Notes: a model not told the origin generated them from the letters alone. 64,000 nucleotides of DNA from HGM12587 sp045128635 (GCA_045128635.1 JBGVRS010000066.1:1-64000); one strand, 5' to 3'. Positions 53,620 to 61,887 are shown, counted from the stretch's first letter. Made by a program: numbers and translations.

Positions 53620-54306
53620 TTATTTTATGTTTTCTGCGAGATTTATCATCAAATCTTTCTGTAATGTAGAACAGAGTCTAAAATATTCTGTATCAGTATT
53701 CCAAATCACATAATTCATAAAATTTGAATCGTCTGACTCGAAAAAGTTCCCAGTGCAATTGTTAATTTGAATATCAGTAACATTATAATGTTCATTATCA
53801 ATGTAAATAGTTCGTTTTTGAACAAAAACAAACAATTCTATTATATCACCGGAAGAATTTTCGTATCGCCAATAGCTTTGCTCGTCATCTGTTAATGAAT
53901 GGGTGAGGTAAAAACCGTCAGGTAGACTGTTCAGTTTTGAAGAAGATTTATTTTTAGAATTATTCGGAACAAAATCAACTTGTATGTATTTTTCATGTAT
54001 TTCTATGAAAACATTATAACAAGCAGCACGTATTTCTTTAAATTGAAGTAGGCCTATAAATGTAATCCCAATAATTATTAATATTATCGAAGCGATTTTT
54101 TTGCCATAAAATAGCAGGGGTTTCCGTTTCTCACGTTTGACGTGTCTTTTAATAAAATCATCTAAATTTCTTTCATAATTGATGGGTAGTTCAAATGTTT
54201 CCAGTTGTTTCTCTGTAGGAATGGAAGAATTTTCTTCATAGGTGTACTGTATTACAGCTGTTTTGATTAATGCTTCCCACAATTCATTTTTGAGAGTATC
54301 ATCCAT
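53620..54306 (-). CDS. Anti-sigma-like membrane protein (DUF4367 type)
   Basis: 228 residues. An N-terminal cytosolic part (EALIKTAVIQYTYEENSSIP) is followed by a single membrane helix at about 71-88 (IASIILIIIGITFIGLLQF) and an outer domain typical of DUF4367 (PDGFYLTHSLTDDEQSYWRY, then WNTDTEYFRLCSTL). Such proteins often pair with ECF sigma factors as anti-sigma or sensor proteins. The start is two bases after the sigma gene stop, so they are co-translated. Confidence 0.75.
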   Translation of the reverse strand: MDDTLKNELWEALIKTAVIQYTYEENSSIPTEKQLETFELPINYERNLDDFIKRHVKREKRKPLLFYGKKIASIILIIIGITFIGLLQFKEIRAACYNVFIEIHEKYIQVDFVPNNSKNKSSSKLNSLPDGFYLTHSLTDDEQSYWRYENSSGDIIELFVFVQKRTIYIDNEHYNVTDIQINNCTGNFFESDDSNFMNYVIWNTDTEYFRLCSTLQKDLMINLAENIK

Positions 54307-54307
54307 C

Positions 54308-54838
54308 TTAATATTCTCCTATTTTTTTTCGCAACATGATCTTGGAACGATATAATCTCATTTGGACATTTTTCTTGCTGATACTTAAAAAATCTGCAAT
54401 TTCATCATCACTAAATTCATTGACATATTTTAATTCCAAAACACATTTATATTTCTCATCAAGGTGTCTGATTTCATTCATTAAACGTTCAACCTGCTCC
54501 TGAAAGACCAAATTTGATAATAACTCGTCTTTGTCTGAAAAATCAGAAACAATATCAGTGAGGGGAATTTCTGTATGTTTACTGCTGTTTCGAAGAAAAT
54601 TTTTACAATAATTTCTTGTGATTGTAATAATGTAATTTCTTGTTCTTATTGTTTGGTTTATATCAATATCATCTAAATGCTTAGCTAAAATAATATAAAT
54701 TTCCTGAGAGATATCTTCTACAGTGTGTTCATCAGAAATAAAACGCTTTATCGTATAATAAATGGTTTTCTTATAATTTTCGAACAATTCAATAAATTTA
54801 TCGCATTCATCTTGGGTATCAAAAACTAAAAATATCAT
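54308..54838 (-). CDS. ECF-type sigma-70 factor
   Basis: 176 residues. Region 2 is seen in FENYKKTIYYTIKRFISDEH and DISQEIYIILAKHLDD. Region 4 is seen in RHLDEKYKCVLELKYVNEFS and DDEIADFLSISKKNVQMRLY, followed by RSKIMLRKKIG. This is the standard two-domain ECF layout. It lies between the XRE gene and the anti-sigma-like gene in a minus-strand operon. It probably drives its own operon together with the XRE repressor. Confidence 0.9.
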   Translation of the reverse strand: MIFLVFDTQDECDKFIELFENYKKTIYYTIKRFISDEHTVEDISQEIYIILAKHLDDIDINQTIRTRNYIITITRNYCKNFLRNSSKHTEIPLTDIVSDFSDKDELLSNLVFQEQVERLMNEIRHLDEKYKCVLELKYVNEFSDDEIADFLSISKKNVQMRLYRSKIMLRKKIGEY

Positions 54839-54843
54839 TTGTA

Positions 54844-55191
54844 TTAATTTCTCATTTCTTTGTAGTAACTTAACTCAATTGACATGATTGATTCAAAAAT
54901 ATCTAAGACACGTTTCTGCTCTTTTGGCGGAAGTATGTTTAGGCTTTTGGAAATATTTTTTAGGATCTCTGAATTATAATGTGATGACTCATTCCCAAGC
55001 AAAATATCAGCCGGGGTGTTTAATATGTTAGATAATTTGATCAAGGTATTAAGGCTTGGCGATTTTTCGCCTCGTTCCATGTAGGAAATAAAAATGGTAC
55101 TGCAGCCAATTTTCTCTGCAAGAAGTTCTTGACTATAACCAGATTTTTCACGATATTTCTGTAAACGTTTTCCAAATGCTTTTTTATCCAT
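54844..55191 (-). CDS. XRE-family HTH repressor, first gene of the sigma operon
   Basis: 115 residues. An N-terminal helix-turn-helix (LQKYREKSGYSQELLAEKIG, then CSTIFISYMERGEKSPSLNT) is followed by a helical C-terminal part for oligomerisation. A 23-bp perfect palindrome lies 23 bp upstream. The gene is followed by sigma, anti-sigma-like and secreted protein genes, all on the minus strand. It probably represses the operon. Confidence 0.9.
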   Translation of the reverse strand: MDKKAFGKRLQKYREKSGYSQELLAEKIGCSTIFISYMERGEKSPSLNTLIKLSNILNTPADILLGNESSHYNSEILKNISKSLNILPPKEQKRVLDIFESIMSIELSYYKEMRN

Positions 55192-55213
55192 AACATACTC
55201 CGTGAGGTTAAGT

Positions 55214-55236
55214 TTATAATACCGTTGGTATTATAA
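55214..55236. promoter_or_regulatory. 23-bp perfect palindromic operator
   Basis: TTATAATACC (55214-55223), a GTT centre and GGTATTATAA (55227-55236) are fully symmetric. TATAAT in the arm can be the -10 on the minus strand, so a bound repressor would block the promoter of the XRE/sigma operon. The space 55237-55434 holds the divergent start region and nothing else recognisable. Confidence 0.85.
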
Positions 55237-55434
55237 CGAATTATACAATTTAGATTAAAACACCAACAGTAACACATAGTTGTTGAGATAATACTGAAAG
55301 TTTTTATCGGATTTTGTAGAAAAAAATTTTTATATTGTGTTAATTAGTCTAAACCAATTTTAAAATTATATTTTAGAAATTAGTTTACATATTTCATCAA
55401 ATTTTCTCTTTACCAGCAATGGAAGGAGAAATTG

Positions 55435-55971
55435 ATGAAAATATATAATTTGCTAGTAATAGCTCAAAGAGGAGATAAAGAATCGTGCTATGCTATCCTA
55501 GAAAGCTTTGAAGGATTGATAAAAAAATATGCTAAAAAATTGTCATATGAGGATGCAGAGCAAGATGTTATATGCTATTTTATTGAACTCATATATAAGT
55601 TTCCGCTGGAAAAGTTTAGAGAAGATGATGAAGGAAAGGTAGTGGCTTACATTACAAAATGTATATACCATGAATACATTCGCTTGCTGAAGCAAGTTGT
55701 ACAGCAGAAAAAAGAAATAAATTATTCATGTTTATCTGAGGAACAGTTACATATGTTAGAAATTCGAATCTCGAGGAAAGATAACTATGAACAACTTTTC
55801 TTGTCTGAATTGCGTCAAAATTTAGAAGAAAAAGAATGGGATATTTTAAAAAAAATTTACATAGAAGGAAAGGCAGTTTCCAAAATTGCAAAGGAGAAAG
55901 GTATTAGTAGACAAGCAATAAATCAGATGAAAAAAAGAGCCTTGCAAAAAATAAGGAATTATTATGATTAA
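55435..55971 (+). CDS. TcdR/UviA-like sigma-70 family factor
   Basis: 178 residues from ATG 55435 with GGAAGGAG upstream; a TTG precedes it directly. Region 2 (YAKKLSYEDAEQDVICYFIE) and region 4 (LEEKEWDILKKIYIEGKAVS, then KIAKEKGISRQAINQMKKRA) are typical. The size and sequence resemble the group V sigma factors that control toxins and bacteriocins in clostridia (TcdR, UviA). The nearby UviB-like holin peptide at 56810 strengthens this. A strong terminator follows. Confidence 0.8.
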   Translation: MKIYNLLVIAQRGDKESCYAILESFEGLIKKYAKKLSYEDAEQDVICYFIELIYKFPLEKFREDDEGKVVAYITKCIYHEYIRLLKQVVQQKKEINYSCLSEEQLHMLEIRISRKDNYEQLFLSELRQNLEEKEWDILKKIYIEGKAVSKIAKEKGISRQAINQMKKRALQKIRNYYD

Positions 55972-55982
55972 TGTTCGAAAAC

Positions 55983-56029
55983 AAAAAGTTTTATCCTTAA
56001 ATTGATGAATTGAGGATAAAACTTTTTTT
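55983..56029 (+). terminator. Rho-independent terminator of the sigma factor gene
   Basis: AAAAAGTTTTATCCT (55983-55997) pairs with AGGATAAAACTTTTT (56013-56027), followed by TT. A 15-bp stem; strong. Confidence 0.88.
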
Positions 56030-56206
56030 GTTATGGCTTTAGCTAGTTGAGCATGGTGGAATTTTTTGGGTTCCGAAAAATGAGATCATGCGAAATAAAA
56101 AACCACCTGCTATGCGGGTGGTGGAATAAGTGCTTATAGCACAAATCATCTTTCCGATATAATAGAGGTGTCCAAGCCACTATTAAAGAAAGGAAAGGTG
56201 ATTTAT

Positions 56207-56662
56207 ATGGCACATAAGAGTAATGATATGGCATACACAAAGTGGATGTGCAAATATCATATCGTCTTCACACCAAAGTATAGACGAAAAGTAATTTACA
56301 ATCAATATAAAGAGAGTATACGAGATATTTTGAAACAGCTATGTTCATATAAAGGTGTGGATATTCTGGAGGGAGAATTAATGCCCGATCATATCCATAT
56401 GTTAGTGACTATACCGCCGAAAATGAGTGTTTCCAGCTTCATGGGATATTTAAAAGGAAAAAGTGCATTAATGATTTTCGATAAGCACGCAAATTTAAAG
56501 TATAAGTATGGGAATAGACATTTCTGGGCAGAGGGATATTACGTAAGCACTGTAGGACTGAATGAGGCAACTATCAGAAAGTATATTCAAGAACAAGAGA
56601 AACAAGATATCATGAAAGATAAATTAAGTGTAAAAGAATATGAAGCCCCCTTTAAGGGGTAG
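56207..56662 (+). CDS. tnpA: IS200-type Y1 transposase TnpA
   Basis: 151 residues from ATG 56207 with AAAGGTG upstream; a longer start at 56168 lacks a site. The HUH motif is in MPDHIHMLVTIPP, and the catalytic tyrosine region is in AEGYYVSTVGLNEATIRKYI. KYHIVFTPKYRRKVIY is the typical N-terminal strand. All key parts are present, so it may be active. These enzymes move single-stranded DNA by recognising hairpins at the ends. Confidence 0.92.
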   Translation: MAHKSNDMAYTKWMCKYHIVFTPKYRRKVIYNQYKESIRDILKQLCSYKGVDILEGELMPDHIHMLVTIPPKMSVSSFMGYLKGKSALMIFDKHANLKYKYGNRHFWAEGYYVSTVGLNEATIRKYIQEQEKQDIMKDKLSVKEYEAPFKG

Positions 56663-56806
56663 CCGGTAGTACGTTGCCCTTTGAAGGGCAGCGACGAGTC
56701 AAGGGCGTAGTGGCTTGAACAAAGTGAAAGCCAGCGTCTTTAGGCGCTGGCCGGTAACTGCCCCCTTATAAGGGCGAGCAAACCACGTCTTTTAGGCGTG
56801 GTTATG
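56663..56806 (+). ncRNA. Structured 3' region of the IS200 element (possible non-coding RNA)
   Basis: At least four short stems occur in 120 bases: GCCCTTT/AAGGGC, GCCAGCG/CGCTGGC, GCCCCCTT/AAGGGC and AACCACG/CGTGGTT. No frame is open through them. They may serve as the DNA hairpin of the right end plus a guard against read-through, or form a small RNA. Not proved. Confidence 0.35.
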
Positions 56807-56809
56807 ATT

Positions 56810-57034
56810 TTAACTGCTTAGTTTTGATTTGATGTCTGTAATATCCTCTTTAATGGTAGAGAGAATAGAAAAATTTTCTGTCAAGCAGTTTACCAAATTT
56901 TGGTATTCTTTTTCTCTAAGCTCTTGACGTTCTTCCATGCGTTCATAACGTCGTATGGTATAAACGAATAATGAAACAAAAAGTAGAACCCATATTCCTT
57001 GAGAAGCTGCGACATCTAACAGTGTATTTTCCAT
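56810..57034 (-). CDS. BhlA/UviB-family holin-like peptide
   Basis: 74 residues, ATG behind AAGGAGGTG. The family layout is clear: a short start, one membrane helix (IWVLLFVSLFVYTIRRYE near 14-31), a charged helix (RMEERQELREKEYQNLVNCL) and a coiled-coil end. UviB and BhlA are small bacteriocin-linked holin-like proteins that make the membrane permeable. The nearby sigma factor of UviA type and the two leaderless hydrolases fit a release module, though they are not in one operon. Confidence 0.85.
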   Translation of the reverse strand: MENTLLDVAASQGIWVLLFVSLFVYTIRRYERMEERQELREKEYQNLVNCLTENFSILSTIKEDITDIKSKLSS

Positions 57035-57292
57035 AAGCCACCTCCTTTTCTATAAGGAGAGAGTACGTATTATATTGTAAACAAAATTAGTTACAAATAC
57101 TATCATATGAATTTGCACTTAAATATAATTATTGGGGGAGTTAATCATTAAAAAAGAGGCCGTAGCAGAATGTTTGTAAAAACATCTGTTATGGCTATTA
57201 TTTTTGCTTTCTATTAAAAAAACACAAATGTAGAAGGTTTTTTTTGTATGTCCTTTTATAAGTTGTGTTTCCCATTGGGTAGAAAGGTGTTT

Positions 57293-57613
57293 ATGTACAA
57301 TTTATCGAAAGTAGGCGTGAGAGTAAAGGATTTAAGAAAGAAAAGGGGAAATACACAAGAAGAAATATCCGAGAAACTAGGAATGAATATTAAAACCTAT
57401 CGTGCAATTGAAACTGGAAATAGGGTAGGAAGAATCGATACACTATGCACAATTGCAGAATATTTTGATGTATCTGTCGATTATTTGCTTAGTGGAGAAA
57501 AAAATATAGAAACAGAAGTTAGTCTAGAATATCAAAACTTATCAAAGGAAAGAAAGGAATTGGCTCAAAAACTTATTCAGTCATTGATAGAAATTTTGAG
57601 TACTACAAAGTAG
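57293..57613 (+). CDS. XRE-family HTH regulator
   Basis: 106 residues from ATG 57293 behind AGAAAGGTG; the frame from 57248 has no site. Helix-turn-helix: VRVKDLRKKRGNTQEEISEK, LGMNIKTYRAIETGNRVGR, then IDTLCTIAEYFDVSVDYLLS, typical of phage-type repressors. A helical tail follows. It has no close neighbour on the same strand and may control the UviB-like gene or the pilus operon. Confidence 0.88.
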   Translation: MYNLSKVGVRVKDLRKKRGNTQEEISEKLGMNIKTYRAIETGNRVGRIDTLCTIAEYFDVSVDYLLSGEKNIETEVSLEYQNLSKERKELAQKLIQSLIEILSTTK

Positions 57614-58132
57614 GGGGACGAGTGCCACGTTAAGGACCTAAAAAATAGATGAAGTAGAAAGTAAGATAGAGGCATGGATAAGACAAACAAGTTTTTTAAA
57701 GAGTAGTCCATGTCGAACCTTGATAATCGTATAGGACCCATATATTTCCGTGATTTCCTGTTCGCCTTTAGAAAATAAAGGTAACAGAGCTTCATTTTCG
57801 CGAAGAGAAATCTGACCTTATGGTTTGCCTGTGAAGGTTTTTAGCGAAGAGGCGTGTTTACCGGAGTTGCTTCCGGAGGTAATGAGCAGGAGGACGCACC
57901 TTGGGATAGAAAATATTCTGAGAGGTTGGCATCTGGTAACGTCATCTGGATGGGCAGGGTGACGTTGCCGTGTTGGAGTTGGCAGCTCCGAGAGTATATG
58001 ACCCGGCTGGGGGAGAAATGTGAAAAGAAGCAGTTGTGAGTCTTTTCACACATTTTCATTCAAGGGAATGTTCTTGTGTGAGGAGATTAGTGTGCACAAT
58101 TTACTCAAATTCAATGGAAGGAGAATGATAAG
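57614..58132 (+). other. GC-rich structured leader before the pilus operon
   Basis: The 519 bases have no supported gene, yet 57850-58030 are clearly richer in G and C than either side. They contain stable stems: GGTAACGTCATCT (57935-57947) with GGTGACGTTGCC (57958-57969), CCGGA/TCCGG (57861-57876) and GGAG/CTCC (57975-57989). Frames open on both strands here (61-72 codons) lack ribosome sites. A structured 5' leader or small RNA is likely. The core signatures of the c-di-GMP-I riboswitch were searched for and not seen. Confidence 0.45.
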
Positions 58133-59302
58133 TTGGGACTTAAAGAAGGCTCAGAGAATGATGTGGAGAACCCGGCAGCTTTTGATTCGGATAAGCTGTT
58201 TGAGGAGATTGTAGACTACTTTACCAGAGTTGAAAAAAAGGCTATCAACATGGTAAACAGAGAATTACTTGATAAAAGTGTCATAAATCAGATGGTTGTG
58301 AATTATCTGAGAGATAAAAAAGTATCAGATGAATTGTCGGAGAAGATGGTCAAGATGTTCGATGCTTACGTGTTTGGCTATCACATTTTGGAGCCACTGG
58401 TAAACGACGATTCAATCAGCGACATTAAGATTATCCGGTATGACAGAGTTCGTATCAAAAGAAATGGAAAACGTATGACTTCCGATATCAAGTTTAAGGA
58501 TAATGGAGAGTTAAACCGTTTTGTAGAGTATGTCGCAATCAGAAATAAAGTGAATATCAGTGACATTAATGCCGTACAGACTTTTACAGATAAACACAGC
58601 AATCCGAAGTTTATCCTTAGATTCAATATCTGTACACAGTATGTAAATTCTGTTCCAAACAGTTATCTTCATATCAGAAAGGTAAGTAAAGTAAAGCGTG
58701 GAATAGACTATCTTGTAAGTGAAGAAATGCTGGACAATGCGACAGCAGAGTATCTGATCAAAAACGCAGAGAGTGCAAGCGGAATCCTGTTTACAGGAAA
58801 AGGTGCTTCTGGAAAGACAACATTGATGAATGAACTCTTAGAATATATTCCGGAAGATAAAAGCGGTCTAGCAATTCAGGAAAATGAAGAACTCTTTTCT
58901 GATACACATCCGGATTTGATGTTCCAGCATGTGGTAATGAATCGTGGGGAAGGAAAAATCCAGTATTCCCTGCAGGATCTTGCAAGAAATGGTCTGCTGC
59001 TTGACCTTGATTATTTCATCATTGGTGAGATCAAAGGCGGTGAAGCTCTCTATTTCTTAAATGCAGCTTATACAGGACATCAGTGCTGGGCTTCAGTACA
59101 CGGGATCAATTCCACGGAAGCCATTGATAAGCTTGCGGACTATGTAAAATATGAAAGCGATTATTCCAAAGCGGATGTCATCAGAATGTTAAGGACTTTA
59201 GAAGTCATTGTTTTTATGGATGACTTTAAAGTAAAGGAAATCTCAGAAATCGTGGGATTTGATGAAGAAACCCAGAGACTTATCTATAAGCGTGTGCTGT
59301 AG
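58133..59302 (+). CDS. CpaF/TadA-like secretion ATPase of a Tad-type pilus
   Basis: 389 residues, TTG start behind GGAAGGAG. The N-terminal domain precedes a RecA-like core with Walker A GKGASGKTT at 222-230, an Asp-box AIQENEELF, a Walker B DLDYFIIGEIKGGEAL and a His-box WASVHGINSTEAI. This is the CpaF subgroup that drives Tad pilus assembly. It starts an operon with two TadB/TadC-like proteins, pilin-like proteins and an SAF protein. No TadZ or TadV was seen in the window. Confidence 0.9.
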   Translation: MGLKEGSENDVENPAAFDSDKLFEEIVDYFTRVEKKAINMVNRELLDKSVINQMVVNYLRDKKVSDELSEKMVKMFDAYVFGYHILEPLVNDDSISDIKIIRYDRVRIKRNGKRMTSDIKFKDNGELNRFVEYVAIRNKVNISDINAVQTFTDKHSNPKFILRFNICTQYVNSVPNSYLHIRKVSKVKRGIDYLVSEEMLDNATAEYLIKNAESASGILFTGKGASGKTTLMNELLEYIPEDKSGLAIQENEELFSDTHPDLMFQHVVMNRGEGKIQYSLQDLARNGLLLDLDYFIIGEIKGGEALYFLNAAYTGHQCWASVHGINSTEAIDKLADYVKYESDYSKADVIRMLRTLEVIVFMDDFKVKEISEIVGFDEETQRLIYKRVL

Positions 59303-59316
59303 GAGGGCTGCTGGAA

Positions 59317-60270
59317 ATGAATACGATCATAGTATTAAAGGTCTGTCTGTTCCTTGCGCTGGGACTGACGGCTTTTTTATTGCTTTCTTATTTAAAAGAA
59401 CACAAGCTCTCATCGGTGGCAGAAACAGTGTATGAGAAAGCAAGAGCGCAGGAGGAAGACAGACAGTTCGAACAGCTGCAGTTACTGCTGATTGAAGGAC
59501 GACAGGAAAAGACGAATCTTTTGTACAAGCTGGATCTGCTTGTTTTGCAGAGTAATATCAGAAAACTGATCCCATTTGCCAGTACGGAAATATTGCTGGT
59601 ACTGACGATCTTACTTGCAGCATCCGGATTTGCGGTAGTGACATCCATGACAGGAACATGGATCTTTGGCTTGTTGGGATTTATTGGTGTCTGCTTCCTT
59701 ATTTATGTGGTGCTTTATTTTATGGCACTTAGTAATTACAGAAAAACGGAAGAAAGCCTGATGACTTTTATCAATCTTTTAGAGAACTACAGCAGCATGG
59801 AAGATGAATTGATCGCTATTTTTTCAAGAATCCAGACGTTTCTTACAGAACCGGTAAAGTCGGCTGTAGAACAGTGCTGTATGGAAGCTGAAATGACTGG
59901 TGATAAGGGCAGGGCCATTAGAAACCTTGAAAAGCGTATCGAACATGAAAAGTTCAAGGAACTGGTAAAAAACTTAGAGATCTGTTCCCGATATGAAGCA
60001 AATTACGGGGAAGTCATTAAAGACAGCAGAAGTCTGCTTAGAGAGTATCTTGCTGCAGTGAAAGAGAGAAAATCCATCATCAACAATGCAAGAATTGAGA
60101 TCGCAATGATCATCGGATGCTGTGGATTGGTATTCTGGATGATCAATGACTTTACACAGACGGGGATTTTCAGTCTGCTTCTTGGAAGTACCGTGGGAAA
60201 TCTCATACTTGTTTATTGTATCCTGATGGTCCTGTATGCGTTATGGACCGTTGCTTTTGACAGACGTTAA
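59317..60270 (+). CDS. TadB-like inner membrane platform protein
   Basis: 317 residues, ATG behind AGGAGGGC. Hydrophobic helices lie at about 5-26, 90-107, 112-135, 265-281 and 289-310. Between them is the cytosolic T2SSF-like domain (FINLLENYSSMEDELIAIFS, VKSAVEQCCMEAEMTGDKGR), with the usual acid-rich helix. With TadC it forms the platform that CpaF acts on. It is 14 bp from the ATPase gene and 11 bp before the TadC-like gene. Confidence 0.8.
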   Translation: MNTIIVLKVCLFLALGLTAFLLLSYLKEHKLSSVAETVYEKARAQEEDRQFEQLQLLLIEGRQEKTNLLYKLDLLVLQSNIRKLIPFASTEILLVLTILLAASGFAVVTSMTGTWIFGLLGFIGVCFLIYVVLYFMALSNYRKTEESLMTFINLLENYSSMEDELIAIFSRIQTFLTEPVKSAVEQCCMEAEMTGDKGRAIRNLEKRIEHEKFKELVKNLEICSRYEANYGEVIKDSRSLLREYLAAVKERKSIINNARIEIAMIIGCCGLVFWMINDFTQTGIFSLLLGSTVGNLILVYCILMVLYALWTVAFDRR

Positions 60271-60281
60271 GGAGGTAGGGA

Positions 60282-61124
60282 ATGAAGTTAGAACAAGTGC
60301 TTTTATTTAAGAACATTCTGCTCATCATGCTGCCTGTCCTTTTGGTCATCATCGTTATGAACATTGACTGGAAAGAAAATCTTTCAAAAGCAGGGGAATC
60401 AGGAGCAGATTTCGTAGGAAGGATCTTAAAGAAATCCAAGTTGAATTATTTTAATTTTCACAGTATTCAGAAGTTTCTAAAGACAAGAGGCGCTGTATAC
60501 ATGTTTGGAGAAATGGCAACTCCAGTAACATTTCTGCTGGTAAAACTGCTGGCATTCCTGCTGCTGTTTATGGTAGGGATTTCGTTTGACAGTATTCCGA
60601 CAGGTCTGATCCTTGGTGTGCTCGGCTTCTTTATGCCGGATATTCTTCTGAATGTATCAAACAGTATGGATAACGACACCATGCTTTCGGATATCAAATG
60701 TATTTACGATACATTGAGAATACAGACAAAAGCAGGTGTGTTTTTATCTGCTTCTCTTTGCGAGTGTTATCTAGCAGTAAGAAACAGAAGATTAAAAAGT
60801 GCCCTTCTTGAACTGACCAATGACATCAGTACGAGAAGGGAGATCGATGATGCATTAGAGAGATTTAATGAAAAATTCGATTTTGGACAGATCGATATCT
60901 TCTGCATAGTCATCAGACAGTCCATGGAAAGTGGACGCAGTGTAAAAGTCCTGGAAGATCTGTCACTGCAGATGAATGATCTGCAGCGTGCGATCAACAT
61001 GAAGGAAAAAGAAGCTCTGGACCGAAAGGTTCAGGTCATTGAATTAATGCTGTTTATCGGGCTGCTTGCAGTTACGGTATACAGTCTTGGCGTAGAAGTC
61101 ATATCATCTGCTCTAATCTTTTAA
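60282..61124 (+). CDS. TadC-like inner membrane platform protein
   Basis: 280 residues, ATG behind AAGGAGG. Hydrophobic segments lie near 7-22, 78-98, 102-122 and at the C-terminus (VIELMLFIGLLAVTVYSLGV). The T2SSF-type core is in YDTLRIQTKAGVFLSASLCE and FGQIDIFCIVIRQSMESGRS, then DLSLQMNDLQRAINMKEKEA. It pairs with the TadB-like protein in the usual order. Confidence 0.8.
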   Translation: MKLEQVLLFKNILLIMLPVLLVIIVMNIDWKENLSKAGESGADFVGRILKKSKLNYFNFHSIQKFLKTRGAVYMFGEMATPVTFLLVKLLAFLLLFMVGISFDSIPTGLILGVLGFFMPDILLNVSNSMDNDTMLSDIKCIYDTLRIQTKAGVFLSASLCECYLAVRNRRLKSALLELTNDISTRREIDDALERFNEKFDFGQIDIFCIVIRQSMESGRSVKVLEDLSLQMNDLQRAINMKEKEALDRKVQVIELMLFIGLLAVTVYSLGVEVISSALIF

Positions 61125-61198
61125 GGTATGAACCCAGTGCACAGGGAAACTATACAACAATATTTATTAATCAAAAAGAAAGATGAGGAAAAAAGAAC

Positions 61199-61414
61199 AT
61201 GAAAAATTTAATTAACAAAGCAAAAAACAAAGTACAGGAAATGAAAGCAGCAGTGATGGCAAAAGATAACGGTGGCAAGGAGATCATCGTGGAATTAGGA
61301 CTTGCAGCAATCGCAGTAGCTCTTCTTATGGTATATAGAACAGAGATCAATGGTCTTGTTACTGGCATCATGAGTCAGGCAACTACTACAATCGGTAACC
61401 TGTTTACAATCTAA
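61199..61414 (+). CDS. DUF6133 pilin-like small protein
   Basis: 71 residues, ATG behind GAGGAAAA. After a basic start (LINKAKNKVQEMKAAVMAKD) comes a segment with E at the start of a hydrophobic helix (GGKEIIVELGLAAIAVALLM), the sort of type IV pilin cleavage and polymerisation pattern found in Flp-type pilins. The DUF6133 family is small and occurs in Tad-like clusters of Lachnospiraceae. It is followed directly by a terminator, so it can be made in excess of the downstream genes. It is probably the main pilin. Confidence 0.75.
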   Translation: MKNLINKAKNKVQEMKAAVMAKDNGGKEIIVELGLAAIAVALLMVYRTEINGLVTGIMSQATTTIGNLFTI

Positions 61415-61423
61415 TTATATTGC

Positions 61424-61452
61424 GGCACCGGAGTATTCCGGTGCCCTTTTTT
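61424..61452 (+). terminator. Intra-operon terminator after the pilin-like gene
   Basis: GGCACCGG (61424-61431) pairs with CCGGTGCC (61438-61445), followed by CTTTTTTG. It lies ten bases after the DUF6133 stop and 22 before the next gene's start, so it would lower the expression of later genes. Confidence 0.8.
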
Positions 61453-61473
61453 GAATGGAAGGAGGATGGCTGG

Positions 61474-61878
61474 ATGAAGAAAGACAAAGGAAACATTATG
61501 AGTATTTTTCCGGGAGTGTTCACAATCGTTGCAGTAGCCATGATGCTCGTATTCTATATCGGTTGGATGGGAAATGTGGCTAAAAATGATGAGGTCAGAC
61601 AGGTCGGAAGAGAATACATTCTTGCAATGGAAACAGAAGGTCGGATGTCAAGCTCTATGGAATCAGCCATGCGTTCAGAACTTTCTGCAAAGGGGCTGAA
61701 AAACATTGACTTAAGTGGTACAACGACCAGCGATGTGGGGTATGGAAATGAGATTTTTCTATGTGTCAAAGGCGACCTGGAAGTTGAGACCTATTCTACC
61801 AATGGTTTTTTCAGACTTGTAAGAGGCAGTGATACCATCCCGATTGAGATCAGGCTTGCTTCTACTGCAAAGCATTAG
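61474..61878 (+). CDS. DUF4320-like pseudopilin
   Basis: 134 residues from ATG 61474 with GGAGGAT upstream; the frame from 61420 runs through the terminator and is not real. A short basic start KKDKGNIMSIFPG leads to a hydrophobic helix (VFTIVAVAMMLVFYIGWM) of TadE type and then a beta-rich outer part (LKNIDLSGTTTSDVGYGNEI). This type is common in Tad-like operons as a minor pilin. Confidence 0.75.
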   Translation: MKKDKGNIMSIFPGVFTIVAVAMMLVFYIGWMGNVAKNDEVRQVGREYILAMETEGRMSSSMESAMRSELSAKGLKNIDLSGTTTSDVGYGNEIFLCVKGDLEVETYSTNGFFRLVRGSDTIPIEIRLASTAKH

Positions 61879-61887
61879 GAGGCTGTC

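Larger units (their letters stand above)
56101..56806 (+). mobile_element. IS200/IS605-family element (IS200-like, tnpA only)
   Basis: The left end has a hairpin of CCACCTGC and GCGGGTGG (56103-56121) and the right end a hairpin of AACCACG and CGTGGTT (56781-56803). Between them is a Y1 HUH transposase gene without tnpB. The 120 bases after the gene contain further stems (GCCAGCG with CGCTGGC, GCCCTTT with AAGGGC). It lies between the sigma factor and the UviB-like gene. Confidence 0.8.

Noticed and set aside
57841..58059. Overlapping 61- to 72-codon ORFs on both strands
   Set aside because: They lie in the GC-rich structured stretch, lack ribosome sites and mirror each other; open frames are expected from composition.
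57614..58132. c-di-GMP riboswitch before the pilus operon
   Set aside because: Looked for because such switches control clostridial pili, but the conserved GGGACGCAAAG and tetraloop-receptor type signatures were not found.
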